Of a stretch of DNA of 64,000 nt, positions 7,360 to 15,923 are shown in pieces. Each line of letters opens with the position of its first letter. The first letter of the stretch is position 1. Made by a program: the position numbers and the translations under genes. Below the pieces are notes generated by a model. It did no database searches, was not told the origin of the DNA, and saw only the letters and a list, made by a program, of their open reading frames with translations. Source of the DNA: Amycolatopsis taiwanensis DSM 45107 (lineage in GTDB: Bacteria > Actinomycetota > Actinomycetes > Mycobacteriales > Pseudonocardiaceae); NCBI RefSeq assembly GCF_000519205.1, contig NZ_JAFB01000033.1:41462-105461 (forward strand), in the 5' to 3' direction.

Positions 7360-8540
7360 GTTTCCAGGGATTCTCCGGCGCGGCGGCGATCGCGGGGATC
7401 GGCGCCACCGAGTTCTCGAAGAACTCCGGCCGCAGCGAATGGCGGCTGGCCTGTGAGTGCGTGCTCGCGGCGCTGGAGGACGCCGGTATCGGTGTCGAGG
7501 AAGTGGACGGCTTCGCGCTGTTCACCATGGAGAACAACCCGGAGATCGCGGTCGCGCGGGCGCTCGGCATTCCTCGGCTGTCGTTCTTCAGCCGGATCCC
7601 GCACGGCGGTGGCGGGGCCTGCGCCCCGGTGCAGCAGGCGGCGCTCGCGGTGGCCACCGGCGTGGCGAACGTGGTGGTGGTCTACCGCGCGTTCAACGAG
7701 CGCTCCGGACACCGCTTCGGCGCGGGCCCGCCGCCGTTCGCCTACACGCCGTCTACCGACCAGGAGTACCGCAACTGGATCAACCCGTACGGGTTGCTGA
7801 CGCCCGCGCAGCAGGAGGCGTTCCTGGCGAGGAGATACCTGCACAAGTACGGGGCCACCAGCGAGGATTTGGGCCGGGTGTCGGTGCTGTCGCGCAAGCA
7901 CGCCGCCAACAATCCCAAGGCGTGGTTCTACCAGCGCCCGATCACCCTGGCCGACCACCAGAATTCCCGCCTCATCGCGGAGCCGCTGCGTCTTCTGGAC
8001 TGCTGCCAGGAAAGCGACGGGGGACAGGCACTGGTGATCGTCAGCGCCGAACGGGCCCGTGACCTGCCACATCCGCCCGCGGTGATCCGGGCGGCCGCGC
8101 AGGGGATCGGGCCGCAGCAGATCTCGATGAGCAGCTACTACCGCGAGGAGATCGAGCGGCTGCCCGAGGTCGCCGACGTGGCCGGGCAGCTGTGGCGGCA
8201 GGCCGGTTTGGGCCCGGAAGGCATCGATGCCGCGGTGCTGTACGACGCCTTCACCCCGATGGTGCTGTTGCAACTCGAGGAATACGGCTTCTGCGGCTGG
8301 GGAGAGGCCAAGGATTTCGTCGCCGACGGCCAGCTCGAGGTCGATGGCCGGCTGCCGGTCAACACCCACGGCGGCCAACTCGGTGAGGGCTACCTTCACG
8401 GTGTCAACGGAATCGCGGAGGGCGTGCGGCTGATCCGCGGCAGTTCCACCAACCAGCCGGCGAAACGCGTCGAGCACGTGCTCGTCACCGGTGGCTCGCC
8501 GGTGCCACACAGCGCCATCGTGCTCGGCGCCGACCGTTAG
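7356..8540 (+). CDS. ltp2: Ltp2-type aldolase (thiolase fold)
   Basis: This 394-residue protein closely follows mycobacterial Ltp2 as I recall it: GIGATEFSKNSGRSE at the N-terminus, YRAFNERSG, RKHAANNPKAWFY, LRLLDCCQESDG, YDAFTP and LPVNTHGGQLGEGYLHG. Ltp2 catalyses the retro-aldol step that removes the last side-chain carbons as propionyl-CoA from a hydroxylated steroid CoA ester, acting with a DUF35 partner. A suitable partner lies two genes upstream. Overlaps on the upstream side indicate one translational unit. The orthology is strong, but the physiological substrate here need not be cholesterol. Confidence 0.9.
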   Translation: MSFQGFSGAAAIAGIGATEFSKNSGRSEWRLACECVLAALEDAGIGVEEVDGFALFTMENNPEIAVARALGIPRLSFFSRIPHGGGGACAPVQQAALAVATGVANVVVVYRAFNERSGHRFGAGPPPFAYTPSTDQEYRNWINPYGLLTPAQQEAFLARRYLHKYGATSEDLGRVSVLSRKHAANNPKAWFYQRPITLADHQNSRLIAEPLRLLDCCQESDGGQALVIVSAERARDLPHPPAVIRAAAQGIGPQQISMSSYYREEIERLPEVADVAGQLWRQAGLGPEGIDAAVLYDAFTPMVLLQLEEYGFCGWGEAKDFVADGQLEVDGRLPVNTHGGQLGEGYLHGVNGIAEGVRLIRGSSTNQPAKRVEHVLVTGGSPVPHSAIVLGADR

Positions 8541-8547
8541 GGGCCAG

Positions 8548-9684
8548 ATGAACCCCGTCATCATCGATGCCGCCCGCACCCCGTTCGGACGCCGGGAGGG
8601 GTGGCTTTCCGGGTTGCACGCGGCCGAACTGCTCGGCCTGGCGCAGCGTGGTGTGCTCGGCCGCCTTGGACTCGATGTCGCGCTGATCGAGCAGGTGATC
8701 GGCGGCTGCGTCACCCCGATCGGCGAGCAGTTCGGCAACGTGACGCGGACGGCCTGGCTGCACGCCGGGCTGCCCACCCGCACCGGAGCCACCACGATCG
8801 AAGCCCAATGCGGCACGGCAGCGCAGGCGACGCTGCTGCTGGCCGGTCAGATCGCGATGGGAGCGGTGGAGGCCGGGATGGCCTGCGGCGTCGAGCTGAT
8901 GTCGCGGGTGCCGCTGACACCCAAGACAGGGTTCGGGTTCGGCACCCCGCGGCCGGCCACCTGGTCGCTGGACACGCCCGACCAGTACACCGCGGCCGAC
9001 CGGATCGCCGCCAAGCGCGGGTTCGACCGCGCGGAGATCGACGCGTTCGGGCTGCGCTCCCAGCAGCGTGCCCGGCAGGCGTGGGACGCGGGCAGGCTCG
9101 CACCCGAGATCATCCCGGTGGAGGTGCCGGCCGATGACGGTACCCGCGTGGTGGACCGCGACGAAGGGTTGCGGGAGACGAGCATGGAGGCGCTGGCTCG
9201 GCTCCGGCCCACCAAGGAGGGTGGCGTGCACACCGCCGGAACCTCGTCGCAGGTCTCCGACGGCGCGAGCGCGGCGGTGCTGATGTCCGAACGGCGGGCC
9301 CGCTCACTCGGCCTCGTGCCGCGGGCCCGGATCGTCACCCAGTGCGTAATCGGGGGAGATACCGAGTTTCTGCTCGACGGTCCCGTGGAGGCCGGGGCCA
9401 TCTTGCTCGACCGGGCCGGCATGTCGATCAGCGACATCGACATCTTCGAGGTCAACGAGGCGTTCGCCGCGATACCGATGTCGTTCGCCAAGGTTCACGA
9501 CGTCGACCCGGACCGGCTCAACGTCAACGGCGGCGCCATCGCGCTCGGCCATCCCGCGGGCGCGACCGGAATCCGGCTCATCGCCACCGCCATCGAGGAA
9601 CTACGCCGCCGCGACGCCCAGGTCGCGATGATCGCCATCTGCGCGGCCACCGCCACGACCGCGCTCATCCTGGAACGGATCTGA
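8548..9684 (+). CDS. acetyl-CoA acyltransferase (thiolase, FadA5-like)
   Basis: This 378-residue thiolase has the full catalytic set: Cys88 in EAQCGTAAQA, His335 in GHPAGATG and Cys365 in ICAATATTA. The N-terminus VIIDAARTPFGR is canonical. The start is ATG 8548, 7 nt after the Ltp2 stop, with only a weak ribosome site, so coupling is likely. It should thiolyse 3-oxoacyl-CoA intermediates. In mycobacteria FadA5 does this for the cholesterol side chain, and the neighbouring FadE34-like gene fits that stage of degradation. Confidence 0.88.
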   Translation: MNPVIIDAARTPFGRREGWLSGLHAAELLGLAQRGVLGRLGLDVALIEQVIGGCVTPIGEQFGNVTRTAWLHAGLPTRTGATTIEAQCGTAAQATLLLAGQIAMGAVEAGMACGVELMSRVPLTPKTGFGFGTPRPATWSLDTPDQYTAADRIAAKRGFDRAEIDAFGLRSQQRARQAWDAGRLAPEIIPVEVPADDGTRVVDRDEGLRETSMEALARLRPTKEGGVHTAGTSSQVSDGASAAVLMSERRARSLGLVPRARIVTQCVIGGDTEFLLDGPVEAGAILLDRAGMSISDIDIFEVNEAFAAIPMSFAKVHDVDPDRLNVNGGAIALGHPAGATGIRLIATAIEELRRRDAQVAMIAICAATATTALILERI

Positions 9685-9688
9685 GGAC

Positions 9689-11902
9689 ATGCCGCTCGCA
9701 CTCACCGAAGAGCACCGCGATCTCGCCGACGCCGTGGCGGCGTTCGCGGCCAACGTCGCGCCGATTTCGGAAACCCGCGCGCACCTGGCCGACCATGCCA
9801 CGGGAAATCGCCCGGAACACTGGGATGCCCTGCTACGCCAGGGATTGCACTGCGTGCACCTGCCGGAGGAGTGCGGTGGCGGAGGCGCCGGCATCCTGGA
9901 ACTGGCGGTGGTGGCCGAGCAACTCGGCAAGGCGCTGCTGCCCGGTCCGTTCCTGCCCACGGTGCTCACCAGCGCGGTGGTGGCGACCGGCTACGCCGGG
10001 CAAGATCTCGACGCGCCCGGCCGCGAGTTGCTGACCGCGTGGTGCGCAGGCGCCACCGGCGCGCTGGCCGGCGGCGGCGATTTCACCGCGCGGCCGTCGG
10101 GCGACGGCTGGGTGGTGGACGGTTGCTCGCGGCCGGTGCTCGGCCTGCCCGGCGCCGAGCTCGTCTTGGCAGAGGCGCGGGATCCGGACGGACGGCCGGT
10201 GTGGTTCCGGCTGCTGCCCGTGGGCGGGGTATCCACAATGGATGGTGTCGATCTGACTCGCCCGGTAGGCCGGCTGGAACTGCGCGGTCATCGCGTCGCG
10301 CCGGAGCATGTGTTGCCCTCGCCGGCGCCGGAGCGGGTGGACCTGATCGTCAACGCGCTGCTCGCCGCCGAGGCGAGCGGGATCATGTCCTGGTGCCTGG
10401 ACACCGCGGTGTCCTACGTCAAGACGAGGGTGCAGTTCGGCAAGCCGGTCGGGTGTTTCCAGGCGGTGCAGCACAAGGCGGCGATGATGCTGGTGCGCGC
10501 CGAGCTGGCCGTCGGGGCGGCGTGGGATGCCGCTCGTGCCGACACCGACGCGCCCGGCCAGCAACGGCTGGCCGCCGCGCAGGCCGCGCTCACCGCCGTG
10601 GCACCCGCGGTCGACGCCGCACTGGAGTGCATCACGCTGCTCGGTGGTATCGGCTTCACCTGGGAGCACGACGCGCACCTGTATTGGCGGCGTGCGATCA
10701 GCATCGCGTCGGCGATCGGGCCGGTCGAGCGGTGGGAGACCCGGCTCGGCGACGCCGCGCTGGCCGCGGAACGGGACTTCTCGCTGTCCACAGAGGACGA
10801 GCTGCCCGAACTGCGTGCCCGGGTCGGGGCGGTGCTCGACGAGGTGCGGGAAATCCCGGACGACGAGGACGGTGGTTCCGGCTGGGCTCCCGCACGGGGT
10901 GGTCACCGCCGCGCCCGGCTCGCCGAGGCAGGGCTCGTCGCGCCGCACTATCCCGCTCCCTACGGGCTGGACGCCGGACCGGTGGAGCAGGCGGTGATCG
11001 GCCAGGAATTCGCGCGTCGCGGACTCGTCCAGCCGTCCATGGTCGTCGGCGACTGGGTGCTGCCGACGCTGTTGAAGCACGGCACCCCCGGGCAGCGGGA
11101 ACGTTTCGTCGAGGACAGTCTGCGCGGGCGGATCGTCTGGTGTCAGCTGTTCAGCGAGCCGGGCGCCGGTTCGGACCTGGCGAGCCTGGCCACCAGGGCG
11201 CGCCGGGTCCCCGGCGGCTGGTCGATCAGCGGCCAGAAGGTGTGGACGTCGATGGCGCACGAGGCCGACTGGGGTGCCTGCCTCGCGCGCACCGATCCCG
11301 AAGCGCCGAAGCACAAGGGACTCTCGTACTTCCTGGTCGACATGACGGCCTCCGGGGTCGAGGTGCGCCCGTTGCGCCAGGCCACCGGGCGCACCGAGTT
11401 CAACGAGGTCTTTCTCGACGACGTCTTCGTGCCCGACGAATGCCTGGTGGGTGAGCCGGGACAGGGTTGGCGGCTGGCCGTGACGACGCTGGCCAACGAG
11501 CGGCTGCACATGGGCGCGATGAAGCTGCGCTACGGCGCCCCGGACCGGATCCGGCAACTGCTGGCCGACGAGACCTATCTGGGAAGCCACGACGAGGCGC
11601 TACGGGTGCTCGGCCGCAATACCGCCAGGGAGATGGCGCTGTCGGCGCTGAACCTGCGCGGCGCGCTGGCCCGGATGTCCGATGTGGACATCAGTGCCGG
11701 GGTCAGCGTGCTCAAGGTCTATCACGCGATCGCCGAGCGCGAGGGATCCCGTGAGGCGCTGCGTATGCTCGGCCCCGCCGGGTGCGTCGCGGACAGCGAT
11801 GCCGGCCATCACCTGGGGCTGCCCGCGATCCTGCTCGGTGGGGGCACCATCGAAATCCAGCTCAACGTGATCGCGCAACGAGTCCTCGGCCTGCCTCGCT
11901 GA
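9689..11902 (+). CDS. fused double acyl-CoA dehydrogenase (FadE34/ChsE3-like)
   Basis: This 737-residue protein contains two acyl-CoA dehydrogenase domains in tandem. The first half (about 1-365) is the FadE28 type, with KTRVQFGKPVGCFQAVQHKA and LGGIGFTWEHDAHLYWRR but no catalytic Glu in the usual helix. The second half (about 385-737) is the FadE29 type, with EPGAGSDLASL, SGQKVWTSMAHEADW and the Glu-bearing TTLANERLHMG. This is the layout of FadE34 (ChsE3), which dehydrogenates the five-carbon-side-chain steroid CoA ester. The ATG is 4 nt after the thiolase stop. Its presence beside a separate FadE29/FadE28 pair suggests two successive dehydrogenations. Confidence 0.88.
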   Translation: MPLALTEEHRDLADAVAAFAANVAPISETRAHLADHATGNRPEHWDALLRQGLHCVHLPEECGGGGAGILELAVVAEQLGKALLPGPFLPTVLTSAVVATGYAGQDLDAPGRELLTAWCAGATGALAGGGDFTARPSGDGWVVDGCSRPVLGLPGAELVLAEARDPDGRPVWFRLLPVGGVSTMDGVDLTRPVGRLELRGHRVAPEHVLPSPAPERVDLIVNALLAAEASGIMSWCLDTAVSYVKTRVQFGKPVGCFQAVQHKAAMMLVRAELAVGAAWDAARADTDAPGQQRLAAAQAALTAVAPAVDAALECITLLGGIGFTWEHDAHLYWRRAISIASAIGPVERWETRLGDAALAAERDFSLSTEDELPELRARVGAVLDEVREIPDDEDGGSGWAPARGGHRRARLAEAGLVAPHYPAPYGLDAGPVEQAVIGQEFARRGLVQPSMVVGDWVLPTLLKHGTPGQRERFVEDSLRGRIVWCQLFSEPGAGSDLASLATRARRVPGGWSISGQKVWTSMAHEADWGACLARTDPEAPKHKGLSYFLVDMTASGVEVRPLRQATGRTEFNEVFLDDVFVPDECLVGEPGQGWRLAVTTLANERLHMGAMKLRYGAPDRIRQLLADETYLGSHDEALRVLGRNTAREMALSALNLRGALARMSDVDISAGVSVLKVYHAIAEREGSREALRMLGPAGCVADSDAGHHLGLPAILLGGGTIEIQLNVIAQRVLGLPR

Positions 11903-11930
11903 CCCAACCGTGACGAAGGAGCCGTACCCG

Positions 11931-13148
11931 ATGTATCTGGATCTGTCCGAAGAGTCGAAGCGGCTGCGCAGGCAGTTGCGCGAGTACTTCGCCGAACTGA
12001 TCACCGACTCCGATCGCCGAGACCTGGTCCACCAGACCGAGGGCGGCCCGACGTTCAGCCGGCTGTACCGGCAGATGGGCGCGGACGGGTGGCTGGGCCT
12101 CGGCTGGCCGGAGGAGTACGGCGGCCGCGGCGAGGATCCCGAGGCGCTCTACGTGTTCTACGACGAGGTGATCCGCGCGAACGCACCGCTCTCGCTGGTC
12201 ACGCTGAACACGGTCGGGCCGTCGCTGATGAAGCATGGAACGCCGGAGCAGAAGAAGTACTTCCTGCCGAAGATCCTCTCCGGCGAACTCGTCTTCGCGA
12301 TCGGCTACACCGAACCGGAGGCGGGCACCGACCTCGCCTCGCTGCAGACCCGCGGCACGGTGGACGGTGACGAGCTGGTCATCAACGGCAACAAGATCTT
12401 CACCAGCGCGGCCATCTATGCCGACTGGATCTGGCTCGCGGTGCGCACCGATCCGGACGCGCCCAGGCATGCGGGCATCTCGGTGGTGTTGGTGCCGACC
12501 AGTTCGCCGGGGTTCTCCGCTACGGAGATCCAGACGGTCGGCGGGATCAGCACCTCCGCCACCTACTACGACGACGTTCGCGTCCCGCTCGGCAATGTGG
12601 TCGGCGGCCTCGGCGGGGGCTGGAAGCTGATCACCGGCCAGCTCAACCACGAGCGGGTGGCTCTCGCCGCGCGTGGCGGCATCGCCAACGAGATGTTCAC
12701 CGAGGTACTGCACTGGACCAAAACGCAGCATTGCGGCGGCAAACGGCTGTTCGACGTGCCGTGGGTGCGCACGAAACTCGCGGAGGTCTACGCGTTGCTG
12801 TCCGCGATCGATCTGGTGAACCTGCGGTTGGTCGCCGACGTGGCGAACGGCACCCTCGGCGGTGGGGACTCCGCGGCCGCGAAGGTCATCGGCACCGAAG
12901 GCGTGGTCGTCGCTTACGAGATGCTGCAGGAGATCCTCGGCCTGTCGGGGCTGCTGCGCCCGGGGACGGCCACCGCGCCGATCGAGGGCAGGGTGGAAAA
13001 CCTCGGCCGGCGGGCACAGAACAACACGTTCGGCGGCGGGACCAACGAGGTGATGCGGGAAATGGTCGCGGCCAATTGCCTCGGCATGACGTTGTCGCCG
13101 CGGCGCAGGGAGCGCGACACCACCCGGTCAGGCAGCGAGAGGAACTGA
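11931..13148 (+). CDS. acyl-CoA dehydrogenase, FadE29/ChsE2-like subunit
   Basis: The protein has 405 residues from ATG 11931, 9 nt after AAGGAG. An in-frame GTG at 11910 lacks such a site, and MYLDLSEES matches the usual FadE29 N-terminus. FAIGYTEPEAGTDLASL, ATYYDDVRVP and the C-terminal TFGGGTNEVMREM are close to mycobacterial FadE29. Glu241 in GQLNHERVAL is the predicted catalytic base. In the family, FadE29 pairs with FadE28 in an alpha2-beta2 enzyme with half the usual number of FAD sites. The matching FadE28-like gene starts 2 nt downstream. Confidence 0.88.
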   Translation: MYLDLSEESKRLRRQLREYFAELITDSDRRDLVHQTEGGPTFSRLYRQMGADGWLGLGWPEEYGGRGEDPEALYVFYDEVIRANAPLSLVTLNTVGPSLMKHGTPEQKKYFLPKILSGELVFAIGYTEPEAGTDLASLQTRGTVDGDELVINGNKIFTSAAIYADWIWLAVRTDPDAPRHAGISVVLVPTSSPGFSATEIQTVGGISTSATYYDDVRVPLGNVVGGLGGGWKLITGQLNHERVALAARGGIANEMFTEVLHWTKTQHCGGKRLFDVPWVRTKLAEVYALLSAIDLVNLRLVADVANGTLGGGDSAAAKVIGTEGVVVAYEMLQEILGLSGLLRPGTATAPIEGRVENLGRRAQNNTFGGGTNEVMREMVAANCLGMTLSPRRRERDTTRSGSERN

Positions 13149-13150
13149 AG

Positions 13151-14284
13151 ATGCGATTCGAACTCGACGACGACCTCCGGGCGGCGCGCGACCTCGCCGA
13201 GCGGATCTTCGCCGACCAGGCGAGTGTTGAGCGGGTCAAGGCGGCCGAGGCGGCCGGCGGATTCGACCGGAAACTGTGGCAGGTGCTCGCCGAGGCCGGC
13301 GCGCTCGGCATCCCACTGCCGGAGTCCGCCGGTGGCAGCGGAATGGGGCTGCTGGGGCTGGTCACGCTGCTCGAGCAGCAGGGGCGCCGGGTCGCTGGAG
13401 TGCCGTTGTGGCCCGCGCTGACGGCGGCCTCGGCAGTGGCCCGGTTCGGCGGCAGTGCGCAGGTCGAGCGGTTGCTGCCCGCGTTCGTCGACGGCTCGAC
13501 GATCCTCACCGCCGCGATCGAGGGCACGGTGGGCCGGCCGGTGGCGGCGCGGGCAGTCCCCGACGGCGACGGACTGCGCCTGCACGGCGACCTCGGGCCG
13601 GTCCCCGCGGCGGCCGTCGCGGACGCCGTCGTCGTCGCGGCCGGGCTGGAGTCCGGCGAGATCACCGTGGTGGTCCTCCCCAAGAGCAGGGAAGGGGTCG
13701 TCGTCACCGAAGTCGAAGTCACCAGCCGCGAGAGCTACGCGAACGTGACACTCGACGGTGCCCGAGTATCCACAACGGACGTTCTGTCCGGTGACGGACG
13801 GGAAATCCTGGCATACCTACGACGCTGCGCCCGGATAGCGCTTTCCAGCGTGCAGATCGGGGTCTGCGGTGAAGCGCTTCGGATGACCGCCGCGTACACG
13901 TCCGAACGGATCCAGTTCGGACGTCCACTGTCGACAAATCAGGCCGTCGCGATGCGCGCAGCGGACGCGTACCTGGATGTGGAGCAAATCCGGCTCACCA
14001 CCCAGCGCGCCGCGTGGCTCGCCGACGCCGGCCGGGAGCGGGAGTCCGAGGCGGCGGCGCTGGTGGCCAAGTGGTGGGCTTCCCGGGCGGGGCTGCGGGT
14101 CGTGCATGCGACCCAGCACCTGCACGGCGGCATCGGCGCGGACGTCGACTACCCGATTCACCGCTATTTTCTGTGGGGCAGGCAGATCGCGTTCTCACTG
14201 GGCAGCGCCGAAGCGACAGCCGCCGAACTGGGTGATGTCCTGGAGACCCTGGACGCCGAAACCATGATCGGGGCGGCCAGTTGA
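13151..14284 (+). CDS. acyl-CoA dehydrogenase, FadE28/ChsE1-like subunit
   Basis: This 377-residue protein starts at ATG 13151 just after GAGGAAC. The first two thirds are poorly conserved, with no TEPxxGSD block. The C-terminal third keeps the FAD-binding and dimer segments: SERIQFGRPLSTNQAVAMR, TQHLHGGIGADVDYPIHRY. The pattern of weak N-terminal, good C-terminal and no catalytic Glu is that of FadE28, the non-catalytic half of the heterotetrameric steroid-CoA dehydrogenase. It follows the FadE29-like gene by 2 nt, so equal synthesis of the two subunits is likely. Confidence 0.85.
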   Translation: MRFELDDDLRAARDLAERIFADQASVERVKAAEAAGGFDRKLWQVLAEAGALGIPLPESAGGSGMGLLGLVTLLEQQGRRVAGVPLWPALTAASAVARFGGSAQVERLLPAFVDGSTILTAAIEGTVGRPVAARAVPDGDGLRLHGDLGPVPAAAVADAVVVAAGLESGEITVVVLPKSREGVVVTEVEVTSRESYANVTLDGARVSTTDVLSGDGREILAYLRRCARIALSSVQIGVCGEALRMTAAYTSERIQFGRPLSTNQAVAMRAADAYLDVEQIRLTTQRAAWLADAGRERESEAAALVAKWWASRAGLRVVHATQHLHGGIGADVDYPIHRYFLWGRQIAFSLGSAEATAAELGDVLETLDAETMIGAAS

Positions 14285-14309
14285 GCCTGATCGAGAGGAT
14301 CTGATCGGC

Positions 14310-15923
14310 GTGACCACTCGTGAGGAAGCGCTTGCACGGCTCACCGCGCCCGGTGCGCGATTCGAGATCCGTACCGAGGACGTGCTGGGCGAGCCGATGT
14401 CCGTCTTCGCCAACCGGCAGCGCGCGCTCACCGAATTTCTGCTTACCTCCAAAGAATTCGGTGACCGCCCCTACCTCGTGACCGAGGGCCGGACGATCAC
14501 CTACGCCGAGCACTACGACGCGGTGGCCGCGCTGGCCGCTGCGCTGCGTGCGGAATTCGGAGTCGGCAAGGGAGATCGCGTCGCGATCTGCTCCGCGAAC
14601 AACCCGGAGTGGATCATCGCGTTCTGGGCGATCGTGTCGCTCGGTGCGATCGCCGTCGGGATGAACTCTCGGTGGGCCGGCCCGGAGATCGAGCACGGTA
14701 TCGCGCTGACCGAGCCGACACTGCTGATCGCCGATGCCCCGCGTCGCGTGCTCGCCGGCGAGCCGGGCATCCCGGTGCTCTCGGTGGAGCGGGACCTGTC
14801 GGCGCTGATCGAGCGGCACCGCGGCGCGCGACTGTCCGATGTGGAAGTGCACGAGGACGATCCGGCGGTGATCCTGTTCACCAGCGGCACCACCGGCCGC
14901 CCCAAGGGCGCGACCCACTCCCACCGCAATGTGATCGCCGCGTGCTGGTTCTATCTGCTCAACGACGCGATCGCGGCAGAGCTGGGAAATCCCCCGTCGG
15001 ATCGGCGCTTTCTCCTTGTCACGCCGTTGTTCCATATCGCGGCACTGCACAATCTCGCGGTGATCCGGCTGCTCGTCGGCGAAACGGCGGTCATCCACCT
15101 CGGCCGGTTCGACATCGACCGGATACTGCGGTTGATCGAGGCCAAGCGGGTCACGAACTGGGGCGCGGTGCCCACGATGCTCGCCCGGCTGGTGGACCAC
15201 GACCTGTCCGGATACGACCTGAGTTCGCTGCGGACGATCACGGTGAACAGCGCCCCGTCCTCGCCGGCACTGCGGGACCAGCTGCGCAGGGCACTTCCCG
15301 AGGCCGGCCGCTCGCTGGGTACCAGCTACGGCCTGACGGAGTCGTCCACGGCCGCGACGCTGGCCACGGCGCAGGAACTGCTCGACGATCCGCAGACCGT
15401 CGGCACGCCGGTGCCCACCATGCAGGTCGAGGTGCGCGACCCCGACGGGAACCGGGTACCCGACGGCACCGAGGGGGAGATCTGCCTGCGCGGGCCGCTG
15501 ATGATGCTCGGCTACTGGCGTGCCCCCGAGGCGACGGCGGCCTCGACCGCGCCCCATCGCTGGTTCCGCACCGGGGATCTCGGCACGATGGTCGACGGGC
15601 ACCTGCGGATTTCGGCCAGGCGGTCCGACCTGATCCTCCGCGGCGGCGAGAACGTCTACCCCGCGGAGGTGGAGAACCGGCTGGCCACCCATCCCGCGGT
15701 GCGGGAATGCATCGTGCTCGGGGCGCCGCACGCGGATCTCGGTGAGGAGGTCGCCGCCGTCGTGGTCGTGGCGCCCGGCGCGCGCGTCACCGAAGACGAG
15801 CTGCGCGACCATGTGCGGGCTGGGATCGCCGACTACAAGGTGCCCTCTCGCTGGCGGATCACCACGCGGGAGCTGCCCCGCAACGCCACCGGCAAGGTGA
15901 ACCGCAAGCAGGTCGAGTTGTAG
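14310..15923 (+). CDS. acyl-CoA synthetase (FadD family)
   Basis: This 537-residue ANL ligase has a P-loop FTSGTTGRPKGATHSH, the aromatic-acid segment SYGLTES, the RTGDLG adenylate motif, the RGGENVYPAEVE hinge block and a C-terminal catalytic Lys in PRNATGKVNRKQ. About 45 extra residues precede the usual start of the AMP-binding domain. GTG 14310 follows GAGAGG at a slightly long spacing of 11 nt. Its last base is the first base of the carboxyltransferase GTG. It is not obviously FadD3, FadD17 or FadD19 and differs clearly from the ligase at 2059, so the island probably activates two different acids. Confidence 0.87.
   Translation: MTTREEALARLTAPGARFEIRTEDVLGEPMSVFANRQRALTEFLLTSKEFGDRPYLVTEGRTITYAEHYDAVAALAAALRAEFGVGKGDRVAICSANNPEWIIAFWAIVSLGAIAVGMNSRWAGPEIEHGIALTEPTLLIADAPRRVLAGEPGIPVLSVERDLSALIERHRGARLSDVEVHEDDPAVILFTSGTTGRPKGATHSHRNVIAACWFYLLNDAIAAELGNPPSDRRFLLVTPLFHIAALHNLAVIRLLVGETAVIHLGRFDIDRILRLIEAKRVTNWGAVPTMLARLVDHDLSGYDLSSLRTITVNSAPSSPALRDQLRRALPEAGRSLGTSYGLTESSTAATLATAQELLDDPQTVGTPVPTMQVEVRDPDGNRVPDGTEGEICLRGPLMMLGYWRAPEATAASTAPHRWFRTGDLGTMVDGHLRISARRSDLILRGGENVYPAEVENRLATHPAVRECIVLGAPHADLGEEVAAVVVVAPGARVTEDELRDHVRAGIADYKVPSRWRITTRELPRNATGKVNRKQVEL

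Noticed and set aside
12731..13150. Upstream extension of the FadE28-like gene
   Set aside because: The first 140 codons overlap the FadE29-like gene in another frame and resemble no dehydrogenase; ATG 13151 begins the conserved domain.
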